Assembly: GCA_012931725.1 (NCBI GenBank)
Contig: CM022944.1
Location: 11,127,448-11,191,447 of the forward strand
Length of the DNA: 64,000 nucleotides
Direction of reading: 5' to 3'
Source of the DNA: Litsea cubeba
Lineage: Eukaryota > Streptophyta > Magnoliopsida > Laurales > Lauraceae
The notes under the pieces are model-generated. The model was not told where the DNA came from. It saw only the letters and a program-made list of their open reading frames with translations, and searched no databases. Of the stretch, positions 11,101 to 19,907 are shown piece after piece; position 1 is the stretch's first letter; every line of letters begins with the position of its first letter. The translations under genes and the position numbers were made by a program.

Positions 11101-14100
11101 GGCTATTGAATTAATGAGAATGCAGATGCCACTTGCAACTTTGATAGATAGTTCTATCTTTCAAAATAGATGTGTATGTCACATCTTAAATCTTATTGCA
11201 AAAGTTGGTTTAAAGCACATTATAAGTTATAGAGATGCTATTAAAGACATTGCTAGATTTGTTTTTTGCTCCGCACAAAGAAGACAATTGTATGCCCAAA
11301 TATGTGCGAGGCAAGGCGTATCAGCTATTAAACTGCCTAAAGAAGTTGAACATAGATGGAATTCTATGTATGATTTGTTAAACAAGGCACTTTCTAGAAA
11401 AACTGTTTTGAATGAATTTTGTGCTTTTCATGCACAAGATTTAATGATTAGTGATGAACATTGGGAGTTATGTGCCCATATAAGAGATTTATTAGAACCT
11501 TTTTATACTTCAACATTATTTTTTTCCGGGATATATTATCCCACATCTAATGAAGCTTTAATGAAACTTTTTAAAATTACTTTACAATTCAGTAGATTTA
11601 GAGATCATTTTTTACTTGGTAGCACTATTAGAGACATGGAAGTCAAATTTAATAAATATTGGAAAGAGGCTCCAATGACATTTTCTTTAGCTGCTGTATT
11701 TGATCCTAGGTTAAAATTAAGTGGTGTACAGTTTTTTATTGATGGAATAAATAAAAATATGAATTATACAGATTCAAATAATTTTTCAAATATAATGGCA
11801 CAATTACAAGCACTTTTTCAATTTTATTGTGAGCAAATGGGTACAGCTGGGCTTAGTATGGGCAATACAGAAGTCCAGTATACAGGTGTTCCTGAGTGGG
11901 AGGTGTGGTATTCTTCCCTGTCCACGGGCATGGCATCCAGCTCAAGCTCAAGTAGCAACACTGTGACGGAGTTATCATCGTATCTTGACGTAGGTGTAAT
12001 TAGGATGCAGGATGCATCCACTTTTGACCTTTTAGCCTGGTGGAAGCAACAGGAAAGCATTTATCCAGTGTTGGCAGCCATGGCTCGTGATCTATTAACT
12101 ATTCCTATGTCTTCTGTAGCATCAGAACATGCTTTTAGTGCAGGTGGACGTGTAGTAGAAGACAGAAGAACAAATCTCACTGAAGAAACGGTGGAGTGTT
12201 GTGTTTGCCTACGAGACTGGTACTTGGCAGATAAGAGGAAGCAAGAGTTAACATCATTAATGGAAGATTTTGATTCAGCAGAATACATTAGTGGACTACA
12301 AATCTGATTTTTTACTTTTTTCTTCATTGTAATTTATAAGTTTTTCATTCATTTTTTTTTTTATTTTCTAAAAAGATTGTAAGGTTTTGAAGGTAATCCT
12401 ATTTAGAAACCTTCAAGAAGTTAAGATCCAAATGGTTCTCTCTTCTCAGTGGAGTAGGTCGAGTTTGACCGAACCACTTAAATATCTTTGTCATTCTCCT
12501 TGCTTGTGTTCTAATTTTTATTTTTAATACTGATAAGAAAAAGAAAAATCAGATATAGTACTTAAGTAATATGTGAGTAAATATCTATAAATTAATTTGA
12601 ACCACTCAATCATTTGTCAAATGTTTGTATAAGTTTAAATGTTTAGAAAAGTAACTATTGAAAAATTAATGACTATTGATCGAAAATCAAATTCAAATCC
12701 ATGTCGTTACGGACTTACGCTTACGTTACGCCTTACGGTAATTATATATCTATATTAGTCTAAAAAAAAAAAAAAAAAAAAAGCCTGGCCCGCGGGCCGG
12801 CCCGGCACGGCCCGCTCCAGCCCGCCCCACAGTGGGCCGTGCCAGTGGGCCGTGCCGTGCCAGGGGTTTTCCCCTGGCGGGCCGTGCCGTGCCGGCCCGT
12901 TAGCTGAGGCGGGCCGTGCCGGCCCGGCCCACGGCACGGGCGGGCCGAGAATTTAGCGGACATGCCTACAGTCAATGCTCAGGAATGCACGGTAGTCATT
13001 GATGGCGGCAGTTGTCAGAATCTTATATCCCAAGCTTTTGTGGATCGCTTACAGCTGAAAGTTCGCAAGCATCATCGTCCTTATTTTGCTAGATGGTTAA
13101 TGACAGGTGATGAAGTGCAAGTTCGATATGCATGTCCAGTTACCTTTTCCATTGGTGCAGATTATACAGATACAGTTTGGTGTAATGTGGTACAAATGGA
13201 TAGTTGTGATATCTTATTGGGTCGTCCGTGGATGTATGACAAGAATGGAACTAATGGCATGCGCGACAACACATACACATTCATACATGGTGAAAAGCAA
13301 GTCACACTCCGTCCTATGAAGCCGACACCACCGAAGCAAGGGTCAAGTTCTCGTCTCACCAAGGATGCGCTTCACGTGCACACTATCTACAGAAGTAACA
13401 TCAAGAAGAAGAGCCGAGTTCGAGGTCGAACTCTTTTCCAACCTGGGGAGAATGATGCAGCAGCAATACCATATCGTTACAACAAGACTCGTGGGCCACA
13501 TGTGGGACCCATGAAATTCTAATTTTAATTAGTTTTATTTTAGTAAGAGTATAATTAGGATTAGTTTCTAATTATTATTTGGTTTCCTAGTTTGGTTGTT
13601 TCTTAGGCCTTAAGTATCTTTCTTATAAATATGTCATTGTAGAGATTGGTAAAGATAGAGAGAATTGAATTAAGAGAAGATTTATCGTCGAAGACTGTTT
13701 CTTCCTCGTGTGATTGTTCCCTGGGAACCCTAATTGTGCCCTAGCACTTGCATCCTAACCCTAGGACTGCATCAGGGTCCCACAAGGAGTGTGAAAGACC
13801 CATTATCAACCCACGGATGGGGATTGGCAAAAAAGTTAATATGGTGGATGTAATGTGCTATAAAAGTGGCCAAAAGTTCAACAGCACACAAGTGTATTAT
13901 TTTTGTGATTTCAATCCAACATAGGTATTGGTTAAATTAGTGTCCAATTCAAGTAAATGCCAATCAATACACAGCAGTGTAGCAATTGCAACTAGGTTGG
14001 ATTGACCAATAGGTGGGCCTCATATATAGGAGATATAGTAGAAAACTGTACAACCTTATTGCAAAACAAAGATGCCCCATTTAGATTATTGGATTTGGAC

Positions 14101-17100
14101 CCCAAAAAAAAAAAAACCCTTCATAAACCATAAAGCAGAATCAATAGACTAAAGAACACATACTTTTTCATCAATGAACTAACAAAGAGAGAATACACAT
14201 TGGTGAGATGTAAAAACAATCAATAATAACTCATAATATTTAAATCATTGGCAAAAGATGAAGCAAAAGGCAACTGATGGGATAAAAACAATCACCTATG
14301 ACTCTCTATACCATAAAATGAGTGCTTGTAGCAACCCCCACGCCCTCGAAGTTGTGACTTGGTCCATCTACAAAGTTTAACACCACTATGTGAACCGATA
14401 ATTTTATATCCCTGCACATACAAAATCACCCGAGGTGGAGAATTAACTGTTGGCCCTGGCCCTTTTTATCAGATAGAATTTTGAGGGGAACTTGAAACTT
14501 TGAATCAAACAAGAATTCAGTTTAAAACAATAACAAATGAACAGCCTCCTATAATAATCACTAACAAATAATATAAATAAGTGTTGTACTTCTTTAACAA
14601 AAAAAAATGTTGTACTTGTCACCTTTGATATGTGGATACTTGGTACATGCCAGCGTATCCAAGTTGGACTAACAACACTCGTATCAGTACTTGATACTTC
14701 TAGGGTACAAGGTTTGCATATCCTACCTATCAAGTCCATTTTATTCATATAGTTCTCTTAGTTTTCTTGTTTTTTAATATAAAAAAGTTAGAAAGAAATA
14801 TAAACAATGATAATCTCATTAATTCAGAAATGTTCTAAATAAAAAAATTAGGATGAGTCATCTCCCTGATTCCCACGTCTATATCCATATCCACATCCAT
14901 GTCCTAAATTTTCAAGAACACAGTCATCTCCCTGATCCCCACATCTATATCCATATCCATATCCATATTTGGGCATCATAGCTTGTTTCAAATCTCAAAC
15001 CCTCTGGAACCTAAATGCATGAGTTGACTAGTATAAAAAATAATAGAAACCATGTTCGACATTGAATATAAAAAATGAGTAAGTCATTTTACTGAATGTG
15101 TTAAAACTTAGTTTTAAATATTGTTCTAGACCAATGCTTATCAGAATGGGCCTCACTGTACCAACATTTCAATATGCATTAATAGACTCAAAAAATCACA
15201 GAACACCGAGACATGCACAAGCATGAACACATGGATACATACACAAATATAGGCCTATGTTCACCTACGAACTGGTATGCACATAGTTACATGCAAACCT
15301 TTTGCTTGGCCAACTTGGATGCATTCCAATCATTCGGGTAGGGGGCTGGCAAACTTGGATGCATTCCAATCATTCAGGTAGGGGGCCGTGAAGGTCTCTC
15401 CACGCCTTTCAGATGTTCCAGAAATTCAGCCTCATCAGAATATTGTAGGTGTGGATTTTATAGCCATGAAGATTACTGGAAAAATGGTGTGTTTCAATCC
15501 AGTGGTGTAACAATCAGATCAGTATCATTTTAAGGTGATAGTTAATTCAGGGGGAGAGGAGTGGGACTGATCAGAGGTGGGCCCACAAGGACACACATAT
15601 TGTTGTATGTTTTCCCATCCACATTTCCCTGTTTTACTGTTTAAAGGAACAGAATAACTCACCTTTGAAATTTGTAGAAAACAAACCAAACGTGAGCATT
15701 TAAGATTGCAGTTTGCACTTAACCAAAATATTGGTATACCAACCAAACTATTTTTTTTTATTAGTCAACCAAACATATTAATAACAATAAATAAAATATC
15801 AGTGGCAATTTTTCGTTCTTTGATATATTTATATAAATAAAATAGCAGATTTTTAAATGTAAATAAAAATTGCATTTTCCATTCCATTTAGAATCCTGAC
15901 AGAAAAAATGATTACAATCATAACTTTCCCTATCCAAACAGGGCCCAAAATAAATTTGTTTTTGTTCCTACTCTTCTCAACTCCACTAGAGTGCATCAAC
16001 TTAAGTTCCAAATATCATTTTCATACTAAAAATGATTACAAATGTATTCTGTTCTGAAATATAGAAGAGCAAAAATTGTAATTTCTAGTGAAGAAAAACT
16101 GGATAAGATTGTCAGTATATTCTACTGCAAATTCCAAATTTCCTGAATCTATTTTAAAAACCATACCAGCAAAGAAGTACCCCAGATGTACAACAGAAAG
16201 ACTCACCTGCTTCTCTAAGTTAGTTCTAATAATTGGAGTAACCATTTCCTTCACACCCTTCTCCTCTCCATTCATGGAAGCCAATGGCTTCACCGCCGAC
16301 TTCGAATTCAATCCCTTATTAGCAGAATTCCTTGAAGGACCTTTCCCAGCAATATCTTCCAAATCAACAACACCTGATTCCTCATCCGCATCGCTTTCAT
16401 CTTCTTCTGATCCACCGAAGCTCAAGCTCTCACTCTCACTCACACCACCATTCTCCAAGACAGAACCAGGAGAATTCCCCTCTTTTCCTTCCAACACAGC
16501 CAACAACCTTCCGCTCCACAGATCAAAAACCCCATCCAAATCCCCTCCATCCACATCCCCTTCACAAAGGGGTAACATCTCTCTCGCGCCAAGCGCTTTC
16601 ATCCGCCGCGAAAACCCCTTCGCAAATGCATTGAAGCTCGCACCATACGACCGGCTTCCGACGCCAAACACGGCGAAACTGCAGCCGGAGAGGATCAGAG
16701 ATCCGACTCTGAAGTCGTCGGCGCTCTCGGCGAGCCACCGGGCGAGGAATCCGGCATTGGGAGGGGGGTTTCCGTCCTCCCAGGTGGATGCAACGAGGAT
16801 GATTAGGGTTTCGTTGGGGAGATCTTCGGGCTCGTAGTCGTTGGGGTCGAGGAGATCGAAGTGGAGATTGCGGGAGGAAAGGAGGCCAGAGAGGCGGAGG
16901 GCTAGGGTTTTGGAGGTGCCGGTTTGGGAGGCGAAGAAGAGCTTGGGTTTGGGTTTAGGGTTTTGAGTGGTTTGGTTTCTAGGGTTTTGGGAGGAAGAGG
17001 AGGAGAGGAGCTTTTGGTGGCGGAGGCGGCGGGATTTCCAGAGGCAGAAGGCGGTGGCGGAGAGGAGAGCGAGGAGGGCGAACCGGGCGGGGAGGAGGGA

Positions 17101-17121
17101 GGAAGAGGGCTTTTCGGTCAT
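3218..17121 (-). CDS. TYW1: TYW1, tRNA 4-demethylwyosine synthase
   Basis: Enzyme of wybutosine synthesis: with pyruvate and SAM it converts N1-methylguanosine-37 of tRNA-Phe to 4-demethylwyosine. Exons, high to low: 17121-16207, 14411-14296, 6215-6040, 5701-5511, 5388-5302, 3968-3811, 3664-3454, 3367-3218. They total 2004 nt (667 aa), every junction is GT-AG and frame is kept throughout. Residues 9-28 form a hydrophobic N-terminal segment. A flavodoxin domain follows, with the FMN phosphate loop SQTGTSKT at 65-72. The radical-SAM cluster CANKCVFC (CX3CX2C) has Cys 354, 358 and 361, and later exons carry LSLVGEP, VTNAQFP, LYVSVDA and the TYW1 C-terminal region. I chose the second in-frame ATG (17121); an upstream ATG at 17175 adds 18 residues without family resemblance. 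Length suits plant TYW1 (about 650 aa). Intron 2 (6216-14295) is swollen by a nested transposon pair. Confidence 0.93.
3969..6039. other. TYW1 introns 3-5
   Basis: Intron 5 (3969-5301, 1.3 kb), intron 4 (5389-5510) and intron 3 (5702-6039). No independent gene or clear mobile element is visible. Positions 5870-5945 carry a sequence (TATCCATGTCC then TCTGGGCATCA) that recurs in altered form at about 14870-14985 and 48750-48805. Confidence 0.45.
6854..6858. repeat. Target site duplication GGGTC, left copy
   Basis: GGGTC lies immediately before the 5' LTR and again at 13775-13779 immediately after the 3' LTR. A 5-bp duplication is the integrase signature of an LTR retrotransposon. Confidence 0.9.
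6859..7181 (+). repeat. 5' LTR of gag-protease element
   Basis: Begins TGATGCAGCAGC and ends GGACTGCATCA, so it has TG...CA termini. It matches 13453-13774 almost base for base. The differences I see are TTGC/TTAC, one T deleted from a T run, AAACATG/AAATATG, and two A-to-G changes near 7096. Confidence 0.93.
7184..7192 (+). promoter_or_regulatory. Primer binding site, initiator Met tRNA type
   Basis: TGGTATCAG begins 2 bp after the 5' LTR and matches the first nine bases of the usual plant initiator-Met primer site TGGTATCAGAGC. The following bases (TTCCC) depart from the consensus. Confidence 0.75.
7193..8366 (+). other. Leader of gag-protease element
   Basis: About 1.2 kb between primer site and gag. 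It is pyrimidine- and C-rich to about 8000, then has an uninterrupted run of 40 A at 8135-8174 just before gag. Open frames here (for example 7141-7389) are compositional and show no domain. The region probably carries packaging and untranslated functions. Confidence 0.5.
8367..9521 (+). CDS. Gag of gag-protease element, cut by hAT insertion
   Basis: Encodes about 384 residues of Ty3/gypsy-type Gag. An N-terminal coiled region (repeated Met/Gln/Leu) precedes the Retrotrans_gag core, recognisable by WWAELQKKRRY, the Trp-containing segment and the LKQGSKTV region. A zinc knuckle CX2CX4HX4C follows, with Cys 301, Cys 304, His 309 and Cys 314. Gag packages element RNA in the cytoplasmic particle. 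The frame ends at 9521 only because the hAT transposon starts at 9519; its first bases TAG supply the stop. The same frame resumes after the hAT at 12969, so Gag and protease were one polyprotein before the insertion. Confidence 0.88.
   Translation: MPPKKQVDAESSSHNDDDLRGTVAQLSVTVNQISATMVQMQVQMQATLERIETRLTNLETNRRDDNHRDDGGPHRNQRDPHVVNVDRDLGIKLVIPEYDGKLNPDEFLDWLVCVENIFAHKPMTDAHKITLVATRFRNYAAIWWAELQKKRRYQQIDPVATWAEMKNLLKQKFLPVNYSRDLRSRFQYLKQGSKTVVDYSEEFMTMQARCGLNEDEDVLVDRYFNGLTLDIQDLLTFQHFENVDEIVQHAIKAEGIAHHQARKLNASKWVMQKNSSLAGSKLSDSSEKEFTKPEGQNRITCFNCHQQGHRARECPKRIHLIENECDEKDVPDDPKETDVAAETEELEIYTAVDGESLMVITDAPSTTATKWLRENIFRSKGTVN
9511..9518. repeat. Target site duplication CAGTCAAT of hAT, left copy
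   Basis: CAGTCAAT occurs here and at 12969-12976, directly abutting both ends of the hAT transposon. Eight base pairs is the hAT superfamily size. Confidence 0.93.
9530..9798 (+). repeat. GC-rich left subterminal region of hAT
   Basis: A dense array of GGCCCG, CCCGCC and GGCACGG words. Its counterpart lies at the right end (about 12783-12945). Subterminal short repeats are the usual transposase-binding sites of hAT elements. Several open frames here on both strands are compositional artefacts. Confidence 0.7.
10247..12307 (+). pseudogene. hAT transposase with one in-frame stop
   Basis: From ATG 10247 to TGA at 12307 a single frame of 687 codons encodes a BED zinc finger followed by an Ac-type/RICESLEEPER-like transposase and a C-terminal hATC dimerisation domain (PMSSVASEHAFS, then VVEDRRTNL). 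The BED finger shows KCTLCGK and, later, GTGHLSRHRKTC. The frame is open except for TAA at 10406-10408, codon 54, between FWDI and RYDVIENG in the BED finger. Apart from that stop, residues before and after it are in the same phase. The copy is probably inactive unless read through or re-initiated; it looks only recently inactivated. Confidence 0.88.
12783..12945 (-). repeat. GC-rich right subterminal region of hAT
   Basis: Mirrors the left end in composition: repeated GGGCCGTGCC and GGCCCG words between an A-run (about 12763-12782) and the right terminus. Together with the left array it frames the AT-rich transposase unit. Confidence 0.7.
12969..13522 (+). CDS. Aspartic protease of gag-protease element
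   Basis: This is the downstream part of the Gag-protease polyprotein. Its frame starts in the right CAGTCAAT duplication and is in phase with the gag frame at 9511-9518. The protease active-site motif is VVIDGGSCQN; many plant Ty3/gypsy proteases carry DGG in place of DSG/DTG. DILLGRPWMY near residue 80 is the second conserved retropepsin segment. It ends 70 bp inside the 3' LTR (TAA at 13520-13522), so the LTR start encodes its last residues. There is no reverse transcriptase or integrase sequence between it and the purine tract. Confidence 0.85.
13445..13452 (+). promoter_or_regulatory. Polypurine tract
   Basis: GGGGAGAA directly abuts the 3' LTR start (TGATGCAGC). This is the expected plus-strand primer of an LTR retrotransposon, and here it is also coding sequence. 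Confidence 0.8.
13453..13774 (+). repeat. 3' LTR of gag-protease element
   Basis: 322 bp, TG...CA termini, near-identical to 6859-7181, followed by the right GGGTC duplication at 13775-13779. Confidence 0.93.
14412..16206. other. TYW1 intron 1
   Basis: AT-rich intron with no gene. It contains a 40-bp tandem duplication at about 15304-15385 (core ACTTGGATGCATTCCAATCA twice). Positions 14635-14745 and 14870-14985 look like dispersed repeat fragments, with TATCCATATCC reiterations and TTTGGGCATCATAG. Confidence 0.5.
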
Positions 17122-17274
17122 TTCACGAGATTGGTGGGTTTTCGATCGATCTATCAATCTCGCATCTTCATGCACTGAAGTAGACAGAAGCGAAAAATTG
17201 GCTGTATTTGAAAGGGGCCGGAAATGGGTCGAGTCCGAAATGGGTATAAGGTAGATGTAGGGCCCACCCCGGGC

Positions 17275-17552
17275 CCGCTTGGAGGCTTATGTACAATGAC
17301 GGAGGCTCGATCATCATCAGCCCCACTTGATCTACGGCCAATAAATTTTTACCATCTAAAATAAGTGTACACTCGATCCAATTGTCAAATTATTGAGATG
17401 GGTGTAAAATTTCCGCTTGGAGGCTTATGTACAATGACGGAGGCTCGATCATCATCAGCCCCACTTGATCTACGGCCAATAAATTTTCACCATCTAAAAT
17501 AAGTGTACACTCGATCCAATTGTCTAATTATTGAGATGGGTGTAAAATTTCC
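17275..17552. repeat. 138-bp tandem duplication upstream of TYW1
   Basis: Two adjacent copies (17275-17412 and 17413-17552) start CCGCTTGGAGGCTTATGTAC and end TGTAAAATTTCC. They differ at only a couple of bases (ATTTTTAC/ATTTTCAC and GTCAAAT/GTCTAAT). They begin about 150 bp upstream of the TYW1 start codon, in promoter position. Confidence 0.92.
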
Positions 17553-19907
17553 AAAACAACGGAAGGGGTTCTGGTTTTATGGTCCATTCGAAAGAATCAA
17601 AATATGGGCCCCACCATGTGTTCCAGAGTGAAAGATTCCCTTGGACCGGACTAATTTAAGCCAAAATATGCTATAATTTGTTTTTTTTTTTGGTAAATAA
17701 AGTGCGTTAAATTGTTTATTACATATTCCACAATTTTCTATGTAATAATGTTCATCGTCATCGGGCATCACTATGTTGGAATGGCAGTCGAACTATATAA
17801 ATTATATTGCTCAATTCTGATATATTATGATGCAAATAATCAGATAAGTTACATTTCTTTAAATACATCATTAACATTGAATATTGTATTAAGGGTTTGG
17901 CTGAAAAATGCTTTTCGAATGCCCCTTGTTGCGCCCGCATGGGTGTACGATGCAGTCGTCGATGCTAACTGCTAAGAGAGGTTTGGACATGGAAAGGTGA
18001 ATATGAGATATTAATCCAGCTAAATGATCCTAACTCAAGTTTTAAGTCCTTCAAGTTTAATGACTATATATCACACAATTTTTTCTTGTGACAAAATTCA
18101 TTTAGGGGAAGTAGCGCGTGTGATAGGATTGGATTGAATAAAGGCGTTGAGCATTGAATAGGATCTTCATATGAGCCTAAGAATTTAATGGTCAACAATC
18201 CATTCGGATTGATATATAGTCAATTCAACGGTCCAATAAATTCAGATCGTATTGAAAGTTGGTGGACATGTGCAATTTAAGGAGTTCATGTGTTTGGTCC
18301 ATTTGGATGGACCAAAGGTGGGCCGCACAAGCACAAGCTTACGAAATTTTCTCCCTAAGCTCGAGCTTATGGGAGCCTTGGCATATATATATATATATAT
18401 ATATAAAATTTCACTTATTGAAGTATTTATACATGATACATATAATATATGTACTGATAGATTATATGTTTCTAAAAAAAAAAAAGAACAGAAAAGGCCT
18501 CAGTCTCTACAGGCCTATGTTCATCTGGTTCTAAACAACTAGAAATTTGTGATCAGTTCCAGCTAAAACCATTAGCTTATGTCAATCCAAACAAATGATT
18601 CCATGGTTCCACAGTTTAGAAAACTGATCTGTTGGCAATGCTATGAAATAGAGAAATATAACCAAGGTTTCAAGATCCATGTCATCCAATGTCTGATCTC
18701 TCACACAAATGTGGCATATTGTTGTATTTTGTTTCTTTAATTATCCATTTGTGAATGTTTCAAATGTAGTTATTGTGAATGTTTCAAATGTAGTTATTGG
18801 AATAATATAGAGGGGAGATACCATTGGGAAAGTTGCAAATATTGTGTTTTTATAGAGATATTATTGGAAAAATATTGTTAAATAAACTTTAAATTAAAAA
18901 ATAAAATGTGGGAAAATAATGTATAAACTATTTGAATAGTGAGCAATAAAACTAAAAGAAAACAAACGACCATGAGAAAAAAAATAGTTTAGCAAAAAAC
19001 AAAAAATAATATAAGGTAGTTGTATATATTTTTCTAAAGAGATTATACCAAAAACTGCTTGGAGTGAAGAGGGTACTCTTATTCTTTTGTTTGAGCAATG
19101 GGTTTGAAACCTGTGTTCGCATAATTATTTTTCAGCCTCTAAATACTGTGGCATTTTCATAAACACTGCAATAACACCCAACCAATCCAAAAGGTGGCTA
19201 CAAATTCAATAATATTACGATGATGAGACATTTTTCAAGAAGATATCACAACATTACCACAATAAGTTCAAGAGAAGAGAGGTAGTTGCAACAGGGCTAT
19301 TTGCAAGCAGTAGATCCATCATTTCATTCAAAAAAGCCAAGAACAAGTAAATTGATCCTATCTCTTTCCACTATTGCCTTAGCCAGAAATTGGTAGGAAA
19401 ACACAAAGTAAATTAAGTTGGAGTAACTCATGATCCATAAGCAAAGGCTCATTATTCTTTTTTGGTGATAACATCATCAAAAAATCGGTCGAGGCAAGAA
19501 CAACCAATACACAAGCTTCACCAGCGCATCCTTGGACAATGCTTTAACCATCTTGTAATTCTAATGGTTGGCTCAGCAACTATCATTCAAGAAGAGGTAC
19601 TGTCTGACATATTCCGATGATTTGTAATTTATCATTACAAATATAATCAATACATAGAAGTATGTTCATGCGTACACAGTTAACATCGCCATAAGCACGT
19701 GGCGTCGCGTTGCTCTTGCTTGTAGTACAACCAATAATGGACTCACTGCTCTAAATTTCTTTTGATCTACAATGAAACCCCGTTTGCATATGGCAGATTG
19801 GCTACATAATCTTTGCTTAATGACTTGTGCATCTCTAAACCTACAGCTGAAGTATTTCAGTGATTCACACAAATGCAGTTAGAGCCGAATATAAAAATCA
19901 GGTCTCT
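17553..19907. other. Intergenic region between TYW1 and CBSDUF7
   Basis: No gene is visible. It includes a fragment at about 17750-17800 (CACTATGTTGGAATGGCAGTCG) resembling the conserved 3' end of RTE LINEs on the opposite strand, an (AT)n tract at about 18382-18404, and a 26-bp tandem duplication at about 18754-18806 (TGTGAATGTTTCAAATGTAG twice). Positions close to 19907 should be the 3' UTR of CBSDUF7. Confidence 0.45.

Larger units (their letters stand above)
9519..12968 (+). mobile_element. hAT transposon inside the LTR element
   Basis: A 3450-bp Ac-type hAT element with 8-bp duplications CAGTCAAT. The left terminus is TAGAGATGTC and the right terminus read inward is TAGGCATGTC, which match at 8 of 10 positions and resemble the hAT-Ac consensus. 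Both ends carry 170-270 bp of very GC-rich DNA made of repeated GGCCCG, GGCACGG and CGGGCC words, in sharp contrast to the AT-rich interior. The single transposase frame runs plus-strand. The element interrupts the gag-protease frame, so it is younger than the LTR element. Confidence 0.93.
6859..13774 (+). mobile_element. Non-autonomous gag-protease LTR retrotransposon
   Basis: The element is flanked by GGGTC duplications, has LTRs of 323 and 322 bp, and runs plus-strand, antisense to TYW1 in whose intron 2 it sits. Order is LTR, Met-type primer site, about 1.2-kb leader, gag, aspartic protease, purine tract, LTR. There is no reverse transcriptase, RNase H or integrase. A 3450-bp hAT transposon splits it; without that and one 8-bp duplication the element is about 3.46 kb. 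The LTRs differ by about four substitutions and one indel, so insertion was fairly recent. The Gag and the DGG-type protease are of the Ty3/gypsy kind, and the architecture resembles plant TR-GAG-like elements that borrow replication proteins from autonomous relatives. That dependence is inferred. Confidence 0.9.

Noticed and set aside
13775..14295. Search for a second LTR-element insertion right of 13774
   Set aside because: The sequence after the GGGTC duplication continues ordinary intron DNA. No LTR, PBS or protein homology is seen.
16088..16837. A 249-codon plus-strand frame
   Set aside because: It is antisense to TYW1 exon 1, whose GC-rich coding sequence leaves a long shadow frame. 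The minus frame has flavodoxin motifs and correct splicing.
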